From contig JAAEOI010000654.1 in NCBI GenBank assembly GCA_024244665.1, positions 28,763 through 92,762 of the forward strand: a stretch of 64,000 nt of DNA, given 5' to 3'. The position numbers and the translations under genes were made by a program. The notes beneath the pieces are model-generated. The model saw nothing but the letters and a program-made list of their open reading frames with translations, ran no database searches and was not told where the DNA came from. This document shows positions 55,835-62,441 of this stretch, piece after piece. This DNA is from Bacteroidota bacterium (GTDB taxonomy: Bacteria > Bacteroidota > Bacteroidia > Bacteroidales > GCA-2748055). How positions within the stretch are numbered: the first letter of the stretch is position 1; each line of letters opens with the position of its first letter.

Positions 55835-56653
55835 ATGAAAAAATTATTTGCATTGATAGCCGTATTCGGGATGCTTTTTATGGGAGCATCGATCTTTGCG
55901 CAGGACGAAACGACAGAAGCTCCTGCCGCTGAAGGTACCACACAGGTTGCTGAAAAGGTTGAAGAGGTTGCCGTAGCTCCTGTTGAGCCCGTAGCGGCTG
56001 AAGAAGAAGGCGGACTTGCTGTTCTGCACACCACATTGAAAACAAAATTTATTGAAGGTGGAGCCGGCTTTATGGGCGCCGTTCTTCTTACTTTGATTTT
56101 TGGCCTTGCACTGTCATTTGAAAGGGTCATTTACCTGAACCTTGCATCCACCAACACCGACAAGCTTCTCGATTCAGTTGAAGAGGCTCTGAATGAAGGC
56201 GGCGTTGAAGCAGCCAAGGAACTTTGCCGCAATACACGAGGGCCGGTAGCCAGTATCTTCTACCAGGGTCTTGACCGTGCCGATGAAGGAATTGAGGTAA
56301 TTGAAAAATCCGTAGTTTCATATGGTAGCGTCCAGATGGGTCTGCTTGAGAAGAACCTCTCATGGATCGGACTGTTTATCGCCATTGCTCCTATGCTTGG
56401 TTTCATGGGTACTGTAATTGGTATGATCGATGCTTTTGATAACATCCAGCAGCAGGGAGATATCTCTCCGACCGTTGTGGCCGGCGGTATCAAAATCGCC
56501 CTTATCACAACTGTAACCGGTTTGATGGTGGCAATTATTCTGCAGATTTTCTACAATTACCTCGTGTCCCAGATTGACAACATTGTCAACAAGATGGAAG
56601 ATGCTTCCATTTCCCTTATCGACATGCTGGTGAAACATAATTCAAAAAAATAG
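55835..56653 (+). CDS. exbB: MotA/TolQ/ExbB-type proton channel subunit with N-terminal signal-like region
   Basis: 272 residues. It begins with a signal-like helix (FALIAVFGMLFMGASIFAQ) and an acidic Ala/Pro/Glu-rich linker, then the three-helix ExbB core (GAVLLTLIFGLALSFERVIYL; LSWIGLFIAIAPMLGFMGTVIGMIDAF; ISPTVVAGGIKIALITTVTGLMVAII). Such complexes turn proton flow into force for TonB or Tol systems. First gene of a four-gene operon; no tonB in the window. Confidence 0.9.
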   Translation: MKKLFALIAVFGMLFMGASIFAQDETTEAPAAEGTTQVAEKVEEVAVAPVEPVAAEEEGGLAVLHTTLKTKFIEGGAGFMGAVLLTLIFGLALSFERVIYLNLASTNTDKLLDSVEEALNEGGVEAAKELCRNTRGPVASIFYQGLDRADEGIEVIEKSVVSYGSVQMGLLEKNLSWIGLFIAIAPMLGFMGTVIGMIDAFDNIQQQGDISPTVVAGGIKIALITTVTGLMVAIILQIFYNYLVSQIDNIVNKMEDASISLIDMLVKHNSKK

Positions 56654-56659
56654 GAAGCC

Positions 56660-57310
56660 ATGGCTTTTTCGAAAATAACTAGAATAATATTATTCATCGT
56701 AGCAGGGATTTCCCTTGCCGTGGTTCTTTTCTTCTATGTGAGCCCCAAAACCGTCAACTTTGACGCAATGGAGCTTCGCGTTCAGGAGGCTGCATACCCG
56801 GTGGATCTGTCTCCTGTTGAGGCTTTGCCTGCGGTAGACACTACTGCCAATGACACTACAGGTCTTGCTGAAGGTGTTGCTGCTACCGAAGAAACTCCTG
56901 CCCCGGTTGCTGTCGTTGTGGATGCTCCGGAAGCAAAGTCTGCCAGAGAGGTCCTCTCAGGCTGGGAGTTACTGGTATGGAATCGTGTTAGTATCGCATT
57001 GGTTTGGGCCTATATCCTGATTTTCCTGACAACTATTGCTGCCCTTATCTTCCCTTTATTATCAGTATTATCCAATCCAAAAGGACTGATCAGGCTTGGC
57101 ATTGTATTGGCCGGAGCTGCTGTTCTCGTAGTGGTATCATATCTTATGGCATCAGCCACGCCACTGGATATTATTGGGTATCAAGGTACCGGGAACAGCG
57201 ATCCTTCGACACTGAAAATGGTCGACACGGTTCTATTCGTGACCTACATACTTTTTGGAATGGCCTTAGTGTCCATTCTTTATGCCATAGTTTCAAAGGC
57301 ATTTAAATAA
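56660..57310 (+). CDS. Membrane protein of ExbB/ExbD operon, unknown function
   Basis: 216 residues, six bases after exbB. One helix at the N-terminus (IILFIVAGISLAVVLFFYV), then about 75 residues rich in Ala, Pro, Thr and Glu that should be periplasmic, then three helices (VSIALVWAYILIFLTTIAALIFPLL; GLIRLGIVLAGAAVLVVVSYLM; VLFVTYILFGMALVSILYAIV). No catalytic motif. The place between ExbB and ExbD suggests an accessory subunit of the same complex. Confidence 0.65.
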   Translation: MAFSKITRIILFIVAGISLAVVLFFYVSPKTVNFDAMELRVQEAAYPVDLSPVEALPAVDTTANDTTGLAEGVAATEETPAPVAVVVDAPEAKSAREVLSGWELLVWNRVSIALVWAYILIFLTTIAALIFPLLSVLSNPKGLIRLGIVLAGAAVLVVVSYLMASATPLDIIGYQGTGNSDPSTLKMVDTVLFVTYILFGMALVSILYAIVSKAFK

Positions 57311-57330
57311 TAATTAGAAAAACATAACCA

Positions 57331-57954
57331 ATGGCAAGAGAAACACCGGAAGTTAATGGAGGTTCACTGGCGGATATCGCCTTTCTGCTCCTGATTTTCT
57401 TCCTGGTTACCACCACCATGGATATTGACACCGGGATCACCAGGCTCCTCCCCCCCGAACCGGAAGAGGAGGAAAAAGTTGAGGTCAAGGTAAACAAGAG
57501 GAATGTTCTTGTTGTACTCCTTAACCGAAGCGACCGACTGATGGTAGGTGGAGAAGAGATGGACCGTCTTGATCTGAAAGACAAAACCATCGAATTCTTC
57601 CTCAATCCCGCCAACCTTGAGACGCTTCCTGAAAGAGAGGACGTAGAGATCCAGTTTCCCCCGGGAAGCTCTTCTCTGTTGCCCGCAGACGGAATGTGGA
57701 GAGGGAAGGTATCCAAGGGTGTAATCTCGCTTCAAAATGACCGTTCCACCACTTATGGGAAGTACCTTCAGGTACAGAACGAACTGGTGGCTGCAGTGAA
57801 TAAGCTGCGGAACGACTTCTGCAAACTTTACTTTGAGAAAAATTACGCAGATCTGAATACGGCCAATGACATTGAAGAGGAGATTCATAATGGTATCCGG
57901 AAGATTTTTAAGATGAATATATCCGAGTCGGACCCAAAAAACATAGACAGGTAA
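57331..57954 (+). CDS. exbD: ExbD/TolR-family protein, first copy
   Basis: 207 residues with the ExbD helix near the N-terminus (GGSLADIAFLLLIFFLVTTTMD), carrying the conserved Asp15 of the proton path. A long periplasmic domain of about 170 residues follows, larger than usual for ExbD (about 140 in total). It overlaps the next gene by one base. Confidence 0.9.
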   Translation: MARETPEVNGGSLADIAFLLLIFFLVTTTMDIDTGITRLLPPEPEEEEKVEVKVNKRNVLVVLLNRSDRLMVGGEEMDRLDLKDKTIEFFLNPANLETLPEREDVEIQFPPGSSSLLPADGMWRGKVSKGVISLQNDRSTTYGKYLQVQNELVAAVNKLRNDFCKLYFEKNYADLNTANDIEEEIHNGIRKIFKMNISESDPKNIDR

Positions 57955-58454
57955 TGGCTAAATTCAGAAGAAAAAAAGGGAAAGGCGGCGTAACCATTAA
58001 TACGGCCTCGCTACCCGACATTGTTTTCATGCTTTTATTCTTTTTCATGGTGTCGACAACAATGCGGGAAACTGAGGTACAGGTCAAGGTGAAAGTACCT
58101 GAAGCCACAGAGGTTAAGAAGCTGGAGAAGAAATCCCTTGTGAGCTATATCTACGTCGGACGCCCCGTTGCACACGTGGCCAGGATGTATGGAACCGAGC
58201 CCCTGATTCAGCTTAACGACAAGCTGGTGAATGAAGAGGGCATCCCCTATGAATCGGTACAGGACTTTGTTCTTTTTGAGAGGGAGAAACTTCCCGAATC
58301 GGATAAGAACAGGATGACCATGTCCCTGAGGATCGATGAGGATATTAACATGGGTAAAGTGGATGATGTGAAGCAGGCGCTCAGGAGAGCACGTGCACTG
58401 ATCATCAACTACTCGGCCAGGAAAGAATACAGGAATCAGGGAAGGCAGCGATAG
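57954..58454 (+). CDS. ExbD/TolR-family protein, second copy
   Basis: 166 residues: a basic start (MAKFRRKKGKG), the transmembrane helix with conserved Asp (TASLPDIVFMLLFFFMVSTTM) and a periplasmic domain. Two different ExbD proteins beside one ExbB are usual in Bacteroidetes. A terminator follows. Confidence 0.9.
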   Translation: MAKFRRKKGKGGVTINTASLPDIVFMLLFFFMVSTTMRETEVQVKVKVPEATEVKKLEKKSLVSYIYVGRPVAHVARMYGTEPLIQLNDKLVNEEGIPYESVQDFVLFEREKLPESDKNRMTMSLRIDEDINMGKVDDVKQALRRARALIINYSARKEYRNQGRQR

Positions 58455-58489
58455 CGCCACCCTGGTGACTAGTCCTAAATAAGCGATAC

Positions 58490-58528
58490 AGAGGGCTCCC
58501 TTAGGCTTAGGGGATGCCCTCTTTTTTT
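58490..58528 (+). terminator. Intrinsic terminator of the ExbBD operon
   Basis: AGAGGGC (58490-58496) pairs with GCCCTCT (58516-58522), with an inner CCC/GGG pairing, followed by a run of seven T. The stop codon of the facing gene (58527-58529) lies at the end of the T-run. Confidence 0.75.
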
Positions 58529-59510
58529 ATTCATACAGTGCATTGTAGATTTGATCGACCATGTCCTGGAAAGTCTCAGGCTGGTCAAACACACTCCTTT
58601 TATTCATGAACCGCTCCACATGATAGAATAGCTTTTCTTTATCAAAGCCTGTAAAATCTTCAATTTTACTGTCAAAATAGAGCTCCTGGATCTCCTTTCC
58701 ATAAAGCTTCTTCACAGAATTACCCAGTCCGAATAGCAGATAGTACTTTGAAATGGGCTTTGCAGGATTCTCGTAGTCGCAGAATATCTTATCCACATAA
58801 CTCCCGTTCTCGTAGATAACGACCTCACGAACAAATCCCTCGTAGGTATAAAAGATCCATTCCCCATGCCTTTGCCGGGTTTTCTTAAAGCCCTGGAACT
58901 TGATGGTCCCGTCGTTATAAGACTCCATTTCCGGAAAGTAATACTTCCCGCTTGGTGCTTTTACTTTTCCGTTCTCCAGGGTGCGTTGCTCTATCCCAAA
59001 ATAGTTCAGGTAAGGCATCTGCCTGATGATCTCCTCGGGATTGGAAGATTCCTCCTGTTTCTCAAAGTTGGCTCCTGCGAAAACCTCTTCGCCATTTTCC
59101 ACCAGCAGCTCCTGTTCATAGATACCATCCTCAAAAGCCTTCCGGTCGCGCATTTTGGTAATCAGAACACCCATATCCATAGTTCCCCCGGGACTCATAT
59201 CCTCAAGTCCCTGGGAGGTAACAATCAGCTCCTTCTCGTTCCTGTAGACACAGGAGTTCAATTTATCATGATGAAGAATTCTGAGGTTCTTAAACTCCTT
59301 GTACCAGCGTACACCCTTCATCTGCGTTCGCTCCCTTCCAAAAAGAAGTGTAATTCTAACGTTTCGCTGGTCGGCCTGCCGAAATCTCAGGATCACGCTT
59401 TCATGAAGTTTCAGAACCGGACAAAAGAATACAATCTCTCTGTTTGCTTCAGAGAGGAGTCGGTCGATCTGGTAAGAAACACCAACAGAGGATAAAAATT
59501 CAGCAGCCAT
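58527..59510 (-). CDS. PLD-like domain protein with MORN_2 repeat
   Basis: 327 residues. The N-terminal about 135 residues resemble a phospholipase D superfamily half (VSYQIDRLLSEANREIVFFCPVL ... ILHHDKLNSCVYRNEKELIVTSQGL ... DMGVLI), with a degenerate single HxK motif at 81-83. Residues about 198-242 form a MORN_2/YwqK-type repeat (DGTIKFQGFKKTRQRHGEWIFY...GFVREVVIYENGSYVDKI). The remaining C-terminus is unrecognised. No signal peptide. With only one incomplete HKD motif, catalytic activity is doubtful unless it dimerises. Confidence 0.6.
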   Translation of the reverse strand: MAAEFLSSVGVSYQIDRLLSEANREIVFFCPVLKLHESVILRFRQADQRNVRITLLFGRERTQMKGVRWYKEFKNLRILHHDKLNSCVYRNEKELIVTSQGLEDMSPGGTMDMGVLITKMRDRKAFEDGIYEQELLVENGEEVFAGANFEKQEESSNPEEIIRQMPYLNYFGIEQRTLENGKVKAPSGKYYFPEMESYNDGTIKFQGFKKTRQRHGEWIFYTYEGFVREVVIYENGSYVDKIFCDYENPAKPISKYYLLFGLGNSVKKLYGKEIQELYFDSKIEDFTGFDKEKLFYHVERFMNKRSVFDQPETFQDMVDQIYNALYE

Positions 59511-59530
59511 TAAACTCTAAATAATATATA

Positions 59531-59710
59531 ATGTTAGATGATCTGCTGAAATTATGGAAAAAAGTCACTGCTTCTTTGACGAAATATCAACAGGCGTTGT
59601 CTAATATACACTTTTCTATTACACATTGTGAAATAGAGCAACTCTTCCTAACGACTATCCCGAAAATAAGAACCCACTCTCAGCTGGCTATTATAAGAGA
59701 AAAGCAGTAA
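59531..59710 (+). CDS. Possible small ORF, 59 residues
   Basis: ATG 59531 to TAA 59708-59710, giving MLDDLLKLWKKVTASLTKYQ... No recognisable family, no clear ribosome site. The region is A/T-rich and a second open stretch of 46 codons follows at 59718-59858. Both may be remnants or chance. Confidence 0.2.
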   Translation: MLDDLLKLWKKVTASLTKYQQALSNIHFSITHCEIEQLFLTTIPKIRTHSQLAIIREKQ

Positions 59711-60032
59711 GCTCAGCATGGAAATAAAGGTTCTGTCAAAACCGGAACGAGTTGGAGCTTTATATAGCCTTGACAGGTTCTTGATTTCCTCTATATTTAT
59801 TTCAGAAAGAATAATGGTGAAACGATTTACCGGAGTACTACAAGGTGGTATTACTTGACTCCGTCGTTAAAACAAATCGGTATGAAGGGGTCCATTTGGC
59901 GTTTTTTCTGCTTCGGGGCGCTCAATATGACCTATGTCTGCAAACGGATCATGAAAGAGCCTTTCCAACGTACGCACCTCGAATCATTTCGGGAGGCCCT
60001 TTAGGAGATCGTAACAACAACGCATTGAAGAA

Positions 60033-60113
60033 CCTCGGAGCAGAGCTCCGAGGAATCTTCGATCCAAATATAATTTTAAAGGTGCTCGCTTACCCCGAAG
60101 TAGAACTTCGGGG
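60033..60113. repeat. Pair of matched 9-base-stem hairpins with AGA loops
   Basis: Hairpin 1: CCTCGGAGC-AGA-GCTCCGAGG (60033-60053). Hairpin 2: CCCCGAAGT-AGA-ACTTCGGGG (60093-60113). Both have perfect 9-base stems, the same AGA loop and AAT directly after the stem, and start exactly 60 bases apart. The stems differ in sequence, so the structure is conserved but not the bases. No U-run follows, so they are not terminators. Confidence 0.8.
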
Positions 60114-60144
60114 AATGCGCGAGCGGGATTCAACAACAGAAAAT

Positions 60145-60175
60145 AAAAAACCCCGTAAACACAGGGCTTACAGGG
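60145..60175 (-). terminator. Intrinsic terminator of tRNA-Arg
   Basis: On the minus strand CCCTGTAA (60168-60175) pairs with TTACGGGG (60151-60158), one G-U pair included, followed by six T. It lies 9 bases after the tRNA end. Confidence 0.7.
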
Positions 60176-60183
60176 CATCGTTG

Positions 60184-60256
60184 TGACTCCAGGAGGACTC
60201 GAACCCCCACCATGGGAACCGGAATCCCACGTTCTATCCAGTTAAACTATGGAGCC
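60184..60256 (-). tRNA. tRNA-Arg (anticodon CCG)
   Basis: 73 bases: acceptor GGCTCCA/TGGAGTC, D arm GTTTAACTGGATAGAAC, anticodon stem TGGGA/TCCCA with loop TTCCGGT (CCG), T arm GGGGG-TTCGAGT-CCTCC region, and discriminator A. No CCA encoded. Reads CGG. Confidence 0.92.
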
Positions 60257-60268
60257 ATTTACGGTTCG

Positions 60269-60276
60269 CAAAGTTA
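60269..60276 (-). promoter_or_regulatory. -7 element of tRNA-Arg
   Basis: Minus-strand TAACTTTG, exact TAnnTTTG, 12 bases before the mature tRNA 5' end. Confidence 0.6.
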
Positions 60277-60396
60277 ATATTTTTTAGTTATCGCATGTAA
60301 AACAAAATGCAAATGGAGTTGAAACAGGAGCCGGTCAGGATTGGGTTCGTGTGATTTCCATAAAGAAATCTGGTTGCGCCCGGTTCTCAATTCTCA

Positions 60397-60420
60397 GCCC
60401 CCGGGATCAACCGGGGGCTT
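60397..60420. terminator. Strong GC hairpin beside the M48 gene
   Basis: GCCCCCGG (60397-60404) and CCGGGGGC (60411-60418) around a GATCAA loop. It lies 12 bases past the M48 stop (minus strand). The T-run is short (TTTGATATTT on the plus strand), so efficiency and direction are uncertain. Confidence 0.5.
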
Positions 60421-60429
60421 TGATATTTC

Positions 60430-61206
60430 TTACAATCCTGCCTTCACTTCCTCCCAATCCAGCAAAATGGGTTCCTCTTCAAATCCTTCTGCGGGAGTAT
60501 AGGAGAGCACCTCCCTGATGCGGGAGCGGAAGTTAGGATGGGTGGAGATAATTTCAAAATGCTGCATCAGCTCGTTATCGGCCTCCTCCTCCAGTTTCCT
60601 GAACAGTGTGGCCAGTGTGCGGGGTTCAATTCCCGATCTTTCCAGTAGTTGTGAAGCAAACAGGTCAGCTTCCTCCTCCTGCCTGCGGTCAAAAGAGGTG
60701 GAAGTGATCAGCCCCGTCACCTCTCCCAACACATAGGTGTCGGCCGAAGTGAGAATCTCAATGCCAAGCTCTTTTACCAGGCGGGAGACCACATGCCGCT
60801 CCTCCACATGTCCCATCTCATGTGCAATTACCGATGCCAGTTCTTCCGGTGTATCGCAGAATCCGATAAGACCGGTAGAGATAAGAATATTCCCGCCGGG
60901 AAGGGTGAAAGCGTTAATCATTTTGTTCTCAAAGACAACAAGCCGATAAGAATATTCTGAATCTTCCAGCCCCCCCTCCAGCCGGACTCCCAGCACCTCG
61001 ATAGCTGAATCAATTCTTTCGTTTTCAAACTCCCGAAAGATGGGATTCAGCAGGATCAGGTCAAGGTAGGATTCCCCCAGTTTCTCCTCCTTATCAATGC
61101 TCAGGAGTTGTGGGTCCTCCGGGTAGGTGAAGAGTGAGAAAATCAGCCAGATAAGTCCGAAAACTCCCAGGAGAATCAACAGGTCCCTTAAGATGCTTCT
61201 TTTCAT
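60430..61206 (-). CDS. Membrane-anchored M48-family metalloprotease
   Basis: 258 residues: an N-terminal membrane helix (LLILLGVFGLIWLIFSLF), then a zinc protease domain with HEMGH at 129-133, preceded by GGNILISTGLIGF and followed by RRQEEEADLFASQLL, whose Glu is the third zinc ligand. STHPNFRSRIREV near the end is typical of M48 peptidases such as BepA/LoiP, which act on envelope proteins. The active site looks intact. Transcribed after the two small membrane-protein genes. Confidence 0.9.
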   Translation of the reverse strand: MKRSILRDLLILLGVFGLIWLIFSLFTYPEDPQLLSIDKEEKLGESYLDLILLNPIFREFENERIDSAIEVLGVRLEGGLEDSEYSYRLVVFENKMINAFTLPGGNILISTGLIGFCDTPEELASVIAHEMGHVEERHVVSRLVKELGIEILTSADTYVLGEVTGLITSTSFDRRQEEEADLFASQLLERSGIEPRTLATLFRKLEEEADNELMQHFEIISTHPNFRSRIREVLSYTPAEGFEEEPILLDWEEVKAGL

Positions 61207-61215
61207 GGCTCTCTC

Positions 61216-61701
61216 TTAATGGCCGGGGGGCCTGTTTGCGGGCCTTGAGCGATCCACCTCCGGCCTGATGGAGTACACGTGGTGATAGGCAAGCTTCCCG
61301 AAGAAAAGGAAATAGTAGAAGACCCCGTTCCTGGCCTTAACGGCCCCGACAATACTGAAAATAAAGTAGACCAGGTTGGCAGTGGCCACCATGATCAGAT
61401 ATCCCCAGTAATAAGAGGTGAAATCCAGGTCCCTGGCAAAATTGACAATAGTCCATGCCACAAGCCCCGAATTCAAAAGGGTAACGGGTACCTGGGACCA
61501 GAGTGATTGCAGGGTGTGAAACTGCACGAATTTTCCTTTACTCCTGTTTACATAATAGTAAATAATGGCTGCCACAAGATTGAGTATGGGTAGCGGTATA
61601 CCAATGGCTGAGGTGGCAAACATCATGAGGTAGGCCCCCATGGCATCCTCCTTAACCCTGGTCTCGATCTGATCGGGCTGGGGCAGCGGGTGGTATTCCA
61701 T
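61216..61701 (-). CDS. DUF4870-like membrane protein
   Basis: 161 residues with four hydrophobic segments (IPLPILNLVAAIIYYYVN, VPVTLLNSGLVAWTIVNFA, LIMVATANLVYFIFSIVGAV, FYYFLFFGKLAYHHVY). The segment YYYVNRSKGKFVQFHTLQSLW resembles the DUF4870 core. Function unknown. Spacing of one base to the upstream gene and 9 bases to the M48 gene indicates an operon. Confidence 0.6.
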   Translation of the reverse strand: MEYHPLPQPDQIETRVKEDAMGAYLMMFATSAIGIPLPILNLVAAIIYYYVNRSKGKFVQFHTLQSLWSQVPVTLLNSGLVAWTIVNFARDLDFTSYYWGYLIMVATANLVYFIFSIVGAVKARNGVFYYFLFFGKLAYHHVYSIRPEVDRSRPANRPPGH

Positions 61702-61702
61702 G

Positions 61703-62326
61703 CTATTCTACCTTGATGTTAACCCCTGTATCCTCATCAGGCAATTCATCGCCGGTAAAAGGAGGATAGGTATCGGTCATGTACATCAGATAAAGGTTCA
61801 CCCTCATCTGCCAGCGGATCTGTCCGGATACCCAGTCATAGATGAAATCTGGATATTTGCCGGTAAAGAGCACAATCCACCAGGCCAGAAAAACAAGGAT
61901 ACCTACGAACCAACCCCTGAACATCAGAATAAATCCGTGCGGCAGATAGACGTAAAAGACACCAAACAGCATCCGTACAACGGTCAGCCCCCGGCTCACC
62001 TTTTCGGGATAGGGCACTTCCAGGTCGGTATGCTCATCGGTGGATTTTATCCCAAAGGCAGGATAACCATCCGAAATATTGTAGAGCCTTGCGCTGACAC
62101 GAAGGTTCCACTTCATAAGCCCCGCCTGGAATTCAAACATGCTCTCAGGATAGCGCCCGGTAAACAGGATGACCCAGAAGGACACAAATTGGAGAATCCC
62201 TCCCCACAGTCCTACGAACATGAGGACGAAAACGTGTGGAATAGTGATGTAAATCCATCCAAAAAAGGTTCTTAGAAGGAGCTCTCCCCTGGAGTAGCTT
62301 TCCTGGTGTTGAATCGTTAATTTCAT
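61703..62326 (-). CDS. DUF4389-type membrane protein with duplicated domain
   Basis: 207 residues. Two similar halves: LLRTFFGWIYITIPHVFVLMFVGLWGGILQFVSFWVILFTGRYPESMFEFQAG (about 17-69) and MLFGVFYVYLPHGFILMFRGWFVGILVFLAWWIVLFTGKYPDFIYDWVSG (about 120-169). This is the DUF4389 pattern, of unknown function. First of three minus-strand membrane genes. Confidence 0.65.
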   Translation of the reverse strand: MKLTIQHQESYSRGELLLRTFFGWIYITIPHVFVLMFVGLWGGILQFVSFWVILFTGRYPESMFEFQAGLMKWNLRVSARLYNISDGYPAFGIKSTDEHTDLEVPYPEKVSRGLTVVRMLFGVFYVYLPHGFILMFRGWFVGILVFLAWWIVLFTGKYPDFIYDWVSGQIRWQMRVNLYLMYMTDTYPPFTGDELPDEDTGVNIKVE

Positions 62327-62409
62327 GAGTTCAGGTTTTTATTTCCCGTAATTTGAGAAAAAAACTCCTGCTTGGCAACCCTTTGATGCAAAATAATCCA
62401 AAAATAGGC

Positions 62410-62417
62410 TAATTTCG
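62410..62417 (+). promoter_or_regulatory. -7 element of leuS
   Basis: TAATTTCG, one mismatch to TAnnTTTG, 24 bases before ATG 62442. An out-of-frame ATG at 62431 lies in between. Confidence 0.4.
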
Positions 62418-62441
62418 CACCCTGAATCAGATGAGGATCAA

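Larger units (their letters stand above)
59511..60183. other. 673-base gap between the PLD-like gene and tRNA-Arg
   Basis: No convincing gene. It contains two short open frames (about 59531-59858), two matched hairpins at 60033-60113 and the tRNA-Arg terminator at 60145-60175. A frame of 113 codons at 59845-60186 runs through both hairpins and is judged spurious. Confidence 0.5.

Noticed and set aside
59845..60186. 113-codon open frame through the AGA hairpins
   Set aside because: Crosses both palindromes and the tRNA-Arg terminator and reaches the tRNA gene; the translation (AELRG/VELRG motifs) only reflects the hairpins.
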